This document shows, one piece after another, positions 34,401 to 42,463 of a DNA stretch of 64,000 nucleotides. Under the pieces are notes generated by a model. It was given only the letters and a program-made list of their open reading frames with translations. It had not been told where the DNA came from and did not search any database. The stretch's first letter is position 1; each line of letters begins with the position of its first letter. A program made the translations under genes and the position numbers. Source of the DNA: Winogradskyella thalassocola (GTDB lineage: Bacteria > Bacteroidota > Bacteroidia > Flavobacteriales > Flavobacteriaceae); NCBI RefSeq assembly GCF_900099995.1, contig NZ_FNCZ01000011.1, forward strand, positions 1 through 64,000, written 5' to 3'.

Positions 34401-37400
34401 AGTAAAAATTCCGCACCGTAGTTAAAATGATTAATAATGCCTTCATTATCAACCGATACAATGGCTAGTGGACCAGAATTAAATATCGCTTTTAATTGGG
34501 TGTGGGCATCAAATAATTCTTTTTCAGCAATATGAGCCGCCGTAACATCTTGGCAGGTTCCAATCATTTCAATAATATTACCGAATAAATCAGTAATAAC
34601 TTCACCTAGAAGCTGTACTATTTTTACGTCTCCATTACCTGCTATAATACGGTGCGTAAATCGTTTAAGTCGTTTCTCTACTCGTGTTTGATCAAAATAA
34701 TCGGTTACAATATCCTTATCTTCAGGGTGAACAAAACTAAAATACGTATCAAAACTTAACGTTTCAATTTCCTTATCTAGCCCAAAAATATTATACAGAT
34801 TATCAGACCACTCTACTTTATCTGCAATTGTATCCCATTGCCAATTTCCTAGTAAACTAATTTCTTCTGCAAAATTTAATAATTGATTCTTTCTTAAAAT
34901 CTCATTTTCTGCTAACTTTTTTTCTGTAATGTCAAATGCAACCCCTAAAAACCCGATTTTCTCATCTTGTTCATTTCTAATTGCTGTTAACGTTAACTCT
35001 ACCGGAAACGTAGAGCCATCTTTTCTCTTATACGTCCATTCCCGCGTATCATATTCATTTCGTTTTGCTAATTCAGAAAAAGGATCAAATCCATTAGGAT
35101 CCATACCATACTTTTCTGCTATATCAATCCTAAATTGGTCTAGTTCGTCCTCTAAATGATAAATTTCAGGTTCTTTTAATCCGACCATTTCCGAAGATGA
35201 ATACCCTAATAAATGTTCCGCTCCACTGTTAAAATGGCTAAAAATTCCATTATTATCTGTAGAAACAATGGCTATTGGGCCAGAATTGAAAATTGCCTTT
35301 AACTGCAGGTGCGCTTTATTCAATTCTATTTCAGCAAGTTTAGTTGCAGTAATATCTTGGCTCGTCCCATTTATTTTAGTAATCTCTCCATTATTATCAG
35401 TGATAACTTCACCTAGAACCTCAATAGTTTTTAAGATTCCATCTGCTGTTATAATTCGATGTGTAAACTTATGAAACGATTTCTCTTCTATTATTTTATT
35501 TATATACTCTTTTACAAAACCTTTATCGTCAGGGTGAACTAGATCAAAATAAGTATCAAAACTTAAAAGGTCAGAATTTTTATCAAGGTTAAAAATATTA
35601 TATAGATTATTAGAACTTTCAATATTGCCAGTAACGATATCCCATTGCCAATTACCCATTAAGGTAATCTCTTCCGCAAAATTTAAGAGTTGATTTTTTT
35701 TCAAGAGTTCCTCTTGAGCAATTCTTTTTTCTGAAATATCTGTAGACACTCCTAAAAATCCAATAACCTTTCCCTTCTCATCTTTAATAGATGTTAAGGT
35801 TAATTGAACAGGTAAAATCGAGCCATCTTTTCTAAGATAGTGCCATTCTCGAGTATCGTAAGCATTGTGTTTTGCTAATTCTTCTTGCGCGTTAAAACCA
35901 GTAAGATCTTTTCCATATTGTTTCGCAATATCCGTTTTAAACGCATCTAGTTCCTCTCTTAGATGATATACTAAAGGTCTTTCTACACCTATCATTTCAT
36001 TAGCGGAATACCCTGTTAAGACTTCCGCTCCAGGATTAAACTTACTAATGATACCATCTCTATTCGTAGCAACAATAGCAATCGCTTCAGAATCAAATAT
36101 AGCCTCTAATTCTGTATGAGCCTTATTCAGAGCTATTTGTGAAAGCTTCTTCTCATTAATATCTTGAAACACCCCAAAAATTCGTATACATTTTCCACCT
36201 ACAATTTCTGCCTGACCAATAGCACGTGTCCAAACAATATTACCTTTTAAGGTTACCAACTCAACTTCTACATCATAAGGTTTGCCGTTTTCTATAGCCT
36301 CTTCAACTGCTTTTTCAATAATATCTCTACTGTTTCCTTCTTTGAAAAATTGGATGGCAGTTTCTAAATCCGGTTGAAAATCTTCAGGAGTTTCATGTAT
36401 TTCAAAAACCATTTTACTCCAAAAAATAGTGTTCTTTATTAAATCGATGTCCCATGTACCTGTACGAGATACTTCATTTGATTTTTCTAATATTTTTTCT
36501 ATCCGATTTTTTTCATCTTCATTTTCTTTTATATCCGTTATATCACCTGTTTGCATTAATATGCCTCCTATATTTCCTTCTGAGTCGTACCAAGGACGCA
36601 CATCCCAATAAAGCCATTGTAAAGATCCATCAGCACGTAAAAAAGGTTCTTCGTCATTTTTATCAATAGCACCATTAAGACATCGTTGATGCATAGCCTT
36701 CCACTCATCTCCTATTTCTGGGAAAAGATCATAATGAGAACGGCCAATGAATTCTTGACCTTCCATTTTATAATCTGTAATCCAACGCTGAGAAACGGCT
36801 ATGTAGCACATATTATTATCAACCATAGCGATGGCTGTCGGAGCTTGCTCTATAAAAATTTTATTGTATGCTTGTTGAACCTTTAACTCGGCATGGGCTT
36901 TATTTAACTCTATTTCTGAATTTTTAGCACTAGTTATATCCTGAAACACTCCATAAATACGGATACATTTACCATCTACAATTTCTGCTTGTCCGGTAGT
37001 GCGAACCCAAATGTTATTTCCTTTAAATGTTACAAGCTCTAACTCTAGATCAAAAGAAACACCTTGCACCTCGGCGTCATTAATTGCTTTTTCAATTATC
37101 TTTCGGCTTTTCCCTTCCTTATAAAAATTAATACCTATTTCTAAATTAGGTGTAAAATCACTAGGTACTTCATGTATCTCGAAAACTACTTTACTCCAAA
37201 AAATGGTGTTTTTTATCAAGTCTATTTCCCATGTTCCTATCCGGGCAACTTCATTAGTTTTATCTAATATTTTTTCGATGCGAACCCGTTCGTCTTCTTT
37301 TTCCTTTAGGTGTGTTATATCACCAGTATGCATAAGCAGACCTCCAATCTTATCTTCAGAAATATACCAAGGACGGACATCCCAAAAAATCCATTGCACC

Positions 37401-38374
37401 GTTCCATCTGCTCGAACAAAGGGTGCTTCATCACAAGTATCTATAACACCATTTAAACACTTTTGATGATTCTGTTTCCACTCTTCTCCTATTTCTGGGA
37501 AAATATCATAATGGCTTCGACCAATAATAATCTCATTTTCCATTTTGTAATCAGCAATCCAACGTTGAGATACCGCTAAATATCTCATATCAGTATCTAA
37601 CATGGCAATAGCTGTTGGAGCTTGCTCAATAAACACTTTGTTGTAAGCTTCTCTTTTTTCTAAACCTGTTTTAAGACTTGTTAATTCTAATAAATTCTCT
37701 TTTATCTTGGTTTCAGATTTAGCTAAATCACTATTTACTTTTACCAATTCATTATTTTGTTTAAATAATTCTTTTAGTGCAGGAACTAAAACAAATAAAA
37801 ATTCTCCTATTAATATTAAAATGGCAATGAATACAAGAACATAGATTGTTTGTAAAAAATTCTGACGATTTTGTTCCGCACTTTTTTGATATTCTCTAAT
37901 TGCAGACTGCATCGTTAAGAAATAAGGTAATTCTGTGTCTGCTATAAGATTTACATCCTTTGATATTAAGTTCTTATTAGGATTATTTATAATATTCTTA
38001 CTAGAAGAAATTATTTTTTGTGATTGCGTACCTGTAATTTTAAGCAACGAGTCTAAGACTTTACTCCCCCGATCTTGTTTATTTACAGAGTCTAAAAAAC
38101 GATGTGTATTTTCAAATTTATTGATATAACCTTTAAAAGAACCTATTATTTCTGAACTGATCGTATCATTATTGAGGCTATCAAAAGAATATACTAAGCT
38201 ATTCATGCGCTCGTTCAATAAACATTGCTCAGATGCTTTATTAATTAATAAAGCCACTTTTTTTTGATCATTAATACTACTGCGAATAATAAATAATACA
38301 GCTATAATGATTAATATAATTGTAGATATAAAAAGTAAATACCTTTTTTTAATTGAATGTTCTAATCTATTCAT
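31496..38374 (-). CDS. Giant multi-PAS sensor histidine kinase
   Basis: A 2292-residue membrane kinase. TM helices at about 12-31 and 176-198 enclose a helical sensor region of about 145 residues. Fourteen PAS/PAC modules follow, starting near 243, 373, 501, 633, 753, 894, 1022, 1163, 1292, 1432, 1559, 1683, 1810 and 1931. They belong to five subtypes repeated as (A-B)x2, (C-D)x3, D, E, D, E; for example FIEQAPTAIAM opens modules 1 and 3, and GNWQWD opens most D copies. The kinase core has the H box SHNLRAPVSNL (His2086), N box NLIGNAIKYRS, G1 DNGLGI and G2 GVGLYM. No REC domain is fused. Ligands and cofactors are unknown. Confidence 0.93.
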   Translation of the reverse strand: MNRLEHSIKKRYLLFISTIILIIIAVLFIIRSSINDQKKVALLINKASEQCLLNERMNSLVYSFDSLNNDTISSEIIGSFKGYINKFENTHRFLDSVNKQDRGSKVLDSLLKITGTQSQKIISSSKNIINNPNKNLISKDVNLIADTELPYFLTMQSAIREYQKSAEQNRQNFLQTIYVLVFIAILILIGEFLFVLVPALKELFKQNNELVKVNSDLAKSETKIKENLLELTSLKTGLEKREAYNKVFIEQAPTAIAMLDTDMRYLAVSQRWIADYKMENEIIIGRSHYDIFPEIGEEWKQNHQKCLNGVIDTCDEAPFVRADGTVQWIFWDVRPWYISEDKIGGLLMHTGDITHLKEKEDERVRIEKILDKTNEVARIGTWEIDLIKNTIFWSKVVFEIHEVPSDFTPNLEIGINFYKEGKSRKIIEKAINDAEVQGVSFDLELELVTFKGNNIWVRTTGQAEIVDGKCIRIYGVFQDITSAKNSEIELNKAHAELKVQQAYNKIFIEQAPTAIAMVDNNMCYIAVSQRWITDYKMEGQEFIGRSHYDLFPEIGDEWKAMHQRCLNGAIDKNDEEPFLRADGSLQWLYWDVRPWYDSEGNIGGILMQTGDITDIKENEDEKNRIEKILEKSNEVSRTGTWDIDLIKNTIFWSKMVFEIHETPEDFQPDLETAIQFFKEGNSRDIIEKAVEEAIENGKPYDVEVELVTLKGNIVWTRAIGQAEIVGGKCIRIFGVFQDINEKKLSQIALNKAHTELEAIFDSEAIAIVATNRDGIISKFNPGAEVLTGYSANEMIGVERPLVYHLREELDAFKTDIAKQYGKDLTGFNAQEELAKHNAYDTREWHYLRKDGSILPVQLTLTSIKDEKGKVIGFLGVSTDISEKRIAQEELLKKNQLLNFAEEITLMGNWQWDIVTGNIESSNNLYNIFNLDKNSDLLSFDTYFDLVHPDDKGFVKEYINKIIEEKSFHKFTHRIITADGILKTIEVLGEVITDNNGEITKINGTSQDITATKLAEIELNKAHLQLKAIFNSGPIAIVSTDNNGIFSHFNSGAEHLLGYSSSEMVGLKEPEIYHLEDELDQFRIDIAEKYGMDPNGFDPFSELAKRNEYDTREWTYKRKDGSTFPVELTLTAIRNEQDEKIGFLGVAFDITEKKLAENEILRKNQLLNFAEEISLLGNWQWDTIADKVEWSDNLYNIFGLDKEIETLSFDTYFSFVHPEDKDIVTDYFDQTRVEKRLKRFTHRIIAGNGDVKIVQLLGEVITDLFGNIIEMIGTCQDVTAAHIAEKELFDAHTQLKAIFNSGPLAIVSVDNEGIINHFNYGAEFLLGYSASEMIGLKKPDIYHLDEELLAFKEDIAKKYNKDLKGFSPYLELSKHNAYDTREWTYRRKDGTTFPVELTLTAIKNNDGEKIGFLAVANDISDRKITQNELLRKNQILNFAEEITLMGNWQADIINNTLKWSANLYRIFQLDESNDITLDTYLDYTHPEDKDRLAEHMRKTVENKTFTDISHRIQLKDGTIKIVQLLAQVTTNGFGDVTEIIGTCQDITAQKMAETELIRKNHFLSFAERITMMGNWQWDVVTDSLKWSSNLYKIFEHDESLTNLKYDTFYSYVHPEDKEYISNYVEGSFLEKKFPSNFIHRIITGSGKIKTVHFLGEVILNEQGEVIEMMGTCQDITEQKMEENKFRGLLESAPDAMVIVDENDEIQLINKEAEKLFGYHVDELIGERVEMLIPKRFAEMHNEHRDNFFSKTPKKRLSTERRELYGLNKEGKEIPIQISLSPLQTEQGLLLSAAIRDITAQKQAESEILRKNQLLTFAEKITMMGNWQWNLVTNKVDWSANLYNIFGVEENATISYDTYFSFVHIDDKEKVTEYVEKSINDKNDVDLMHRITLTDGTIKTIQLLAEVVVDSIGNVVEMVGTCQDVTSQRMAENKFRGLLESAPDAMVIVNAEGNIQLINKQAEKLFGYTAEELINKSVEVLIPKQFSDKHVSHRDGFFSNPKVRSMGVGNEKELFAINKSGIEIPIQISLSPLQTEEGLLISAAIRDITVQKTAQTKIINAKNDLEVLAQKLIIQNGQLADFAQITSHNLRAPVSNLNSLLGFYVESDDNEEKDFLFKKFEAVINHLTVTLNTLVEALKIRSDNSRNKEDIRFEDVLRTTTDILSGEILTTNTIIKADFSKLPLIKYDKIYLESIFLNLIGNAIKYRSKDRDPEISIKSENLNGKIKLTITDNGLGINLDRHGNKIFGLNKVFHRHPDAKGVGLYMTKTQIEAMGGAINVSSKVNKGTTFTITF

Positions 38375-38730
38375 TAACAGTTTTTAAATAATTAAATACG
38401 CCTGTTAAAAGAAACAGATACATTTAGATAAATTTGCTATAAAAAATATTTTAACTACAATATTTCCCATATATATTATATGAGACACATTCAATTCATT
38501 AAGAGTCACTTATAAATAGAAAAAAGATGAATATGACTTGGGGTAATACGTATAGATAAAACGTTAAAATACAAAAAATTTGTTAATGATTTTAAAATTC
38601 AAGATTAAGTTCATGTGAATTTATTGAAAAAAAGCTTTGAAATAAAAAACAAAAAAATGAATCTTTTCAAAGTTTGAAAAGATTCATTTTTAGAAGAAAT
38701 TAAATTTATAATGTAATTTACAGAATCACA
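38375..38730. other. 356-bp intergenic region upstream of the PAS kinase
   Basis: AT-rich non-coding DNA between ytxH-like and kinase genes, both on the minus strand. It contains the strong hairpin terminator at 38654-38690. The rest should hold the kinase promoter, but I find no full TAnnTTTG box, and no frame worth calling. Confidence 0.7.
38654..38690. terminator. Strong 17-bp hairpin terminator after the YtxH gene
   Basis: AAAATGAATCTTTTCAA (38654-38670) pairs perfectly with 38674-38690 around an AGT loop, with T- and A-rich flanks. It lies 40 bp after the YtxH stop. The long perfect stem could work in both directions. Confidence 0.85.
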
Positions 38731-39051
38731 TTAGCTTGTCTTCTGTAATGTTTTATTCTTATCTTTTAAAATAGCTAATTGCTTTTCTAAAAAGGTAATT
38801 GCTTGTTCTGTTTTATAACTCGATTTTGAAGCAAAATCTTCCAAATCTTGTTTAAATTTCTCCTTCCCTGAATATGCTGCTTTAGATAAATCCTCTTTTA
38901 CTTCAGTAAAATCGCTAGTGATTTGATCCTTTATCACTTTACCTTCTTTCTTAAGCTTGTCTCTTGTAACGCTTCCTTTTTCTGGTGCTAACAAAACTCC
39001 TGCCGCTGCTCCAATTAATGCTCCTAATACTATTGCTCCTTTATTAATCAT
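38731..39051 (-). CDS. YtxH domain protein
   Basis: A 106-residue small membrane-anchored protein. The N-terminal glycine-rich helix GAIVLGALIGAAAGVLLAPEKG is the YtxH (gas vesicle protein-like) signature. It is followed by a long, charged coiled coil (DQITSDFTEVKEDLSKAAY, then LEKQLAILKDKNK). In Bacillus, YtxH is a general-stress gene; a stress role here is only analogy. It is monocistronic between the VOC gene and a strong terminator. A TAAATTTG box on the minus strand about 70 bp upstream (39121-39128) may be its promoter. Confidence 0.88.
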   Translation of the reverse strand: MINKGAIVLGALIGAAAGVLLAPEKGSVTRDKLKKEGKVIKDQITSDFTEVKEDLSKAAYSGKEKFKQDLEDFASKSSYKTEQAITFLEKQLAILKDKNKTLQKTS

Positions 39052-39168
39052 AACTTTTTTCTTTTTTATTAAACATGTGTTCTACATTATACGTCGTAAA
39101 ACAGGCTGTTTTGTTACAAACAAATTTAGTGCCAAGAGTTTATGGAAATATTAAGCTATTAAAAACGG

Positions 39169-39543
39169 TTATTTAACTTCTGTGTTGAATTCTCCAAAAT
39201 GCCAAAGAATGCCGGCAGGATCATGAAGAAAAAACTCATTTCCCCAATCATTATAAACAATCTCTGAACATCTGACGTTTTCGTACTTTTCTATTATTCC
39301 ACTTTGCTTCAAATGTTGCAGATGGTGTTGAACATTATCAACTTCTAGAAAAACCATAGTATTATCTATCGAATCTTTTGCGTAATAGTCTTGTAAATAA
39401 AAGGCGAATTCTCCTGTTTTAAATGCAGACATATTATGAGAAATAACAAATTCTTCAAATCCTAAATCTTTATAGAATTCTCTAGAAATATTGTAAGCTT
39501 TTGAACCTATGAACGGTCTTATGGATTTTGGTTTTAGTGTCAT
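39169..39543 (-). CDS. VOC-superfamily (glyoxalase/bleomycin-resistance-like) protein
   Basis: A 124-residue protein with the two beta-alpha-beta-beta-beta halves of the vicinal oxygen chelate fold: SIRPFIGSKAYNISREFYKD in the first and MVFLEVDNVQHHLQHLKQSG in the second. It ends with FFLHDPAGILWHFGEF, the usual 'DP.G..w....' finish. Metal ligands cannot be assigned with certainty and the substrate is unknown. It stands alone on the minus strand, 46 bp after the DNA alkylation repair gene. Confidence 0.82.
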   Translation of the reverse strand: MTLKPKSIRPFIGSKAYNISREFYKDLGFEEFVISHNMSAFKTGEFAFYLQDYYAKDSIDNTMVFLEVDNVQHHLQHLKQSGIIEKYENVRCSEIVYNDWGNEFFLHDPAGILWHFGEFNTEVK

Positions 39544-39589
39544 ATATCTTATATTATAGAATAATTAGTGGTCGTTAAATTTTAGAAAT

Positions 39590-40288
39590 CTAAAACCTAT
39601 AAATAGCTCTCGGATAATCAGACATTCTAATGCCTTCCTTTTGCAATTCGGCTAACGCATTTTTGGCTATCCATTGGGCAGATTTACTTTCAAATTCTAG
39701 AATGTCATTAGCGACTTCTATGGCTTTACGATTGAGGTCTACATTTCGTTTTCCTATGTTTCTTAAGGCCCAATTTACGGCTTTTTTCACGTAGAGCCTC
39801 TCATCATGGGCTTCGCGTTTTATAATTGATAAAAATTGTTCAAATAAGGCGTTATCTGAAGTTTTATCTGCCATACAATACGATGCTAAAGTAGCAAATG
39901 CTGCTCTCTTCTCAAACTCTGGTTCTCTTTGTGACCATTCTAATATTTTTGCAAGAGCAAAACTACTTTTTGAAAACAACCCCATACAAAAGCTGTCACA
40001 TATTTCCCAATTTTCAAAGGTCTTTACCCATTTTTCCATGAGCTCCTCTGTAACATCTTTGGGGTTAAATAGTTTGCTACATAATAAGCGCGCTTCGTAA
40101 ATTTCACTATCAAAAAGCTGTAAGGCGAGTGTATTGTCTATACCTATTTCTTTAGCTATTACTTTTAAATCTTTATGATAAATACCTAGTGAATTATATG
40201 AGATAATGCCAAACTTCTTCGCTTTAAAAGCTACTTTATCCTTGTCTTCTAAGTCATAAAGCGCTTCTATAATTTCTTTGCAGGTCAT
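39590..40288 (-). CDS. DNA alkylation repair protein (AlkD-like HEAT repeat)
   Basis: A 232-residue all-helical protein of the AlkC/AlkD class, which excise alkylated bases using a HEAT-repeat scaffold. FKAKKFGIISYNSLGIYHKD near the N-terminus, WEICDSFCMGLFSKS, RAAFATLASYCMAD and KKAVNWALRNIGKRN are family-like; the Trp-Asp-x-x-D and W-A-L-R-x-I-G-K positions line the DNA groove in AlkD. The lesion specificity is not known. It lies 28 bp downstream of the ECF sigma gene on the same strand, so it may be the end of that operon, which would tie it to the ECF regulon. Confidence 0.83.
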   Translation of the reverse strand: MTCKEIIEALYDLEDKDKVAFKAKKFGIISYNSLGIYHKDLKVIAKEIGIDNTLALQLFDSEIYEARLLCSKLFNPKDVTEELMEKWVKTFENWEICDSFCMGLFSKSSFALAKILEWSQREPEFEKRAAFATLASYCMADKTSDNALFEQFLSIIKREAHDERLYVKKAVNWALRNIGKRNVDLNRKAIEVANDILEFESKSAQWIAKNALAELQKEGIRMSDYPRAIYRF

Positions 40289-40316
40289 TTAGTCAATTTT
40301 ATTTCTCAAGTGGTTG

Positions 40317-41558
40317 TTATAAAGATTTCAAAATCTCCTTTTTCTTCAATAAATACGCTTTCTCTAAGGTATTAGTTACCGCATCTAAAGCCAAATCGAT
40401 TTGTAATAAAGCTTCATCAAAATTATCGGTTTCGGCATAATAATCCGCTTTAGCCGCATAATATAAATACACGCGTTGCTCTAAATCTTCTGGTTTTAGT
40501 TGTTTCAAATACGTATTTGCTATTTTATAATCCTTAGTCTGCATTGAAATTACTGCCATAGTTAATAAATGTGAAGCCATAGGTTGTAAGGTATAAAGCG
40601 CTTTGTACCAGTGTAAAATTTTGTTCCAATTGGTGTCTTCAAATGTTTTAGCTTTTAAGTGTTCGGCTGCAATAGCAGCTTCATAATGGTAACAAGAAAA
40701 CTCCTTTGTTTCAACGGCTTTATACATCATGGAATTCCCAAGTTGAATTAATGGGAAATGCCATAAGCTTCTATCTTGTTGTTTTAAATCTAGTACTTCG
40801 TTATTTACGTTTGTTTTGGCTTCTAATCTTGCCGAATGAAAACACATCAAAGCAAAAAGCGCATAACATTCTGGGAATTGGGTTTGTTGATGGTTGAGCA
40901 ATAATTTACATAAACGCAAGGCTTCACCACATAAATCTTCTCTGATTAATTGGTCTTTACTGTTAGAGTGAAACCCTTCATTAAAAATAAGGTATAATAC
41001 TTCTAATACACTATCTAAGCGTTCTTGTAAGTCTTTGCCTTGAGGAATATTGAATTGTAAATTGGCTGATTTAATCGCTTTGCGAGCACGTAATAATCGT
41101 TTCTTAATCGTTGCTTCTTTGGTGAGTAATGCGGAAGCAATTTCTTTAATACTGAATCCGGAAACGGTTTTTAAAGCAAATGAAATGCGGTCTCTAGGAT
41201 CTAATTTGGGATGGCAAGCCGTAAATATCATTCTAAGCTGTGCATCTTCTATTTCTGAATCTAAAAATAATTCATTTATGGCGATGGCATCTGTCCCTTG
41301 AGTAATATGAAGACTATTATTCTTTTGAGCTTTTAAGGTTCTAAAAATATCTAAAACTCTATTTTTAGCTGCCTTTGTGAGCCATGCTTCAGGATACTCA
41401 GGTTGTTCTTTTCTCCAAGACAAACTCGCTTTTATAAAGGTATCTTGTATGGCATCTTCAATAATATCGAGATGTTGTAGTCCAAATATTCGTGTTAAAA
41501 CAGAGACCATCTTTCCACTGTGATGGCGAAAAAGATGGTCTATGAGTTTTGGTTCCAT
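40317..41558 (-). CDS. ECF RNA polymerase sigma factor with C-terminal TPR-like extension (ECF42 type)
   Basis: A 413-residue sigma factor. Region 2 spans about residues 8-75 (VLTRIFGLQHLDIIEDAIQD, WLTKAAKNRVLDIFR). Region 4 spans about 110-165 (FALKTVSGFSIKEIASALLT, KKRLLRARKAIK). The remaining about 240 residues are a helical TPR-like domain (LIREDLCGEALRLCKLLL, LWHFPLIQLGNSM), much longer than classic ECFs. This layout, with a YCII/DGPF-domain gene 6 bp upstream, defines the ECF42 group, in which the extension replaces an anti-sigma factor in control. The inducing signal is unknown. Confidence 0.92.
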   Translation of the reverse strand: MEPKLIDHLFRHHSGKMVSVLTRIFGLQHLDIIEDAIQDTFIKASLSWRKEQPEYPEAWLTKAAKNRVLDIFRTLKAQKNNSLHITQGTDAIAINELFLDSEIEDAQLRMIFTACHPKLDPRDRISFALKTVSGFSIKEIASALLTKEATIKKRLLRARKAIKSANLQFNIPQGKDLQERLDSVLEVLYLIFNEGFHSNSKDQLIREDLCGEALRLCKLLLNHQQTQFPECYALFALMCFHSARLEAKTNVNNEVLDLKQQDRSLWHFPLIQLGNSMMYKAVETKEFSCYHYEAAIAAEHLKAKTFEDTNWNKILHWYKALYTLQPMASHLLTMAVISMQTKDYKIANTYLKQLKPEDLEQRVYLYYAAKADYYAETDNFDEALLQIDLALDAVTNTLEKAYLLKKKEILKSL

Positions 41559-41564
41559 TAACGG

Positions 41565-41912
41565 TTATTGATCGAATACCATAATTTCACGAATTTCTAC
41601 TGTGTTTCCTAAATCATAATCAGGAAAATCATTCGCAATCTCTTGAACCGCATCAAAATCCTTAGCTTTTATCAAATAAAATCCACCGACTATTTCTTTG
41701 ACTTCCGCAGAAGTTAAGTCGGTAACAGTTCTGTCTTTACCAGTAATACGTCTAATTTGTGGTGTTAAGGCTTCACCTCCTTTTAAAATACCTGCTTGTT
41801 CCATTTTGGCTCCCCAAGCAAACCATTTTTCCATCCGGCTTTGTAGCTCTTCTGGAGACATGCCTAAATCAACATACTCTTTACCAACGAAAATCATCAT
41901 AAAATCTTTCAT
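41565..41912 (-). CDS. YCII-related (DGPF-domain) protein, ECF42 partner
   Basis: A 115-residue protein with the dimeric ferredoxin-like YCII fold: KDFMMIFVGKEYVDLGMSPE, MEKWFAWGAKMEQAGILKGG, EALTPQIRRITGKDRTVTD, then VGGFYLIKAKDFDAVQEIAN and VEIREIMVFD. DGPF proteins are the conserved neighbours and often the targets of ECF42 sigma factors. Its gene is first in the pair and the sigma gene follows after 6 bp. The biochemical role is unknown. The 119 bp upstream should contain the promoter, probably recognised by the sigma factor itself. Confidence 0.9.
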   Translation of the reverse strand: MKDFMMIFVGKEYVDLGMSPEELQSRMEKWFAWGAKMEQAGILKGGEALTPQIRRITGKDRTVTDLTSAEVKEIVGGFYLIKAKDFDAVQEIANDFPDYDLGNTVEIREIMVFDQ

Positions 41913-42031
41913 AATTTTTAAAATTTAATAGTTATATCCTTATGACGTTTACCAAAAGATAAAAGAGGACAATTATTACATAAAATTTGAAATAAATATA
42001 TAGACTTTTTTCTAAAGTAGAATAATATTAA

Positions 42032-42463
42032 TCAATAAGGTAAGGCATTTGGCGTGTAGTAATATTGAAATTCTACAACTTCACCTGTCACTAAAGTATC
42101 GCGACCTATAAGATAATAGCTTTCTCCAACATGGTTACTAAAATATGATTTCGCTGCATGAAATGTAATTGCATCACCTGGTTGATATTGTTTTATAGAC
42201 TTCACATCTTTATCGTTATAATTAGAATCATCATTAACCTCTAAACTGTAATGACTAAAACGCAAGTTGTCTTTATGCCAACGAAGCGTACTAACAGTTT
42301 TTAGTTGATGTGGTTTGTTTAAAAAAGACACGTAAGGTTCTTCATTTGAAATGTCTTTTTTAGATTCATACAAAATGAAAGCAAGTATGCCGGTAATAAA
42401 AAGAAAACCTATAACTCCAATGGTAATTATACCATATTTAATGGTCTTTGAAGTTATAGCCAT
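42032..42463 (-). CDS. Single-pass membrane protein of unknown function
   Basis: A 143-residue protein with one N-terminal helix (IITIGVIGFLFITGILAFIL) and a soluble, presumably periplasmic, domain. That domain is beta-rich: HQLKTVSTLRWHKDNLRFSH, QYQPGDAITFHAAKSYFSNH, YLIGRDTLVTGEVVEFQYYY. I recognise no family. Its ATG overlaps the stop of the upstream oxidoreductase (TAATG arrangement), so translation is coupled. Presence in this operon is the only functional clue. Confidence 0.65.
   Translation of the reverse strand: MAITSKTIKYGIITIGVIGFLFITGILAFILYESKKDISNEEPYVSFLNKPHQLKTVSTLRWHKDNLRFSHYSLEVNDDSNYNDKDVKSIKQYQPGDAITFHAAKSYFSNHVGESYYLIGRDTLVTGEVVEFQYYYTPNALPY

Noticed and set aside
32806-37466. 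Several plus-strand open frames of 60-90 codons opposite the PAS kinase.
   Set aside because: They are antisense shadows of the repeated PAS modules. Similar shadows recur at equivalent positions in each copy and none has a promoter or a recognisable domain.
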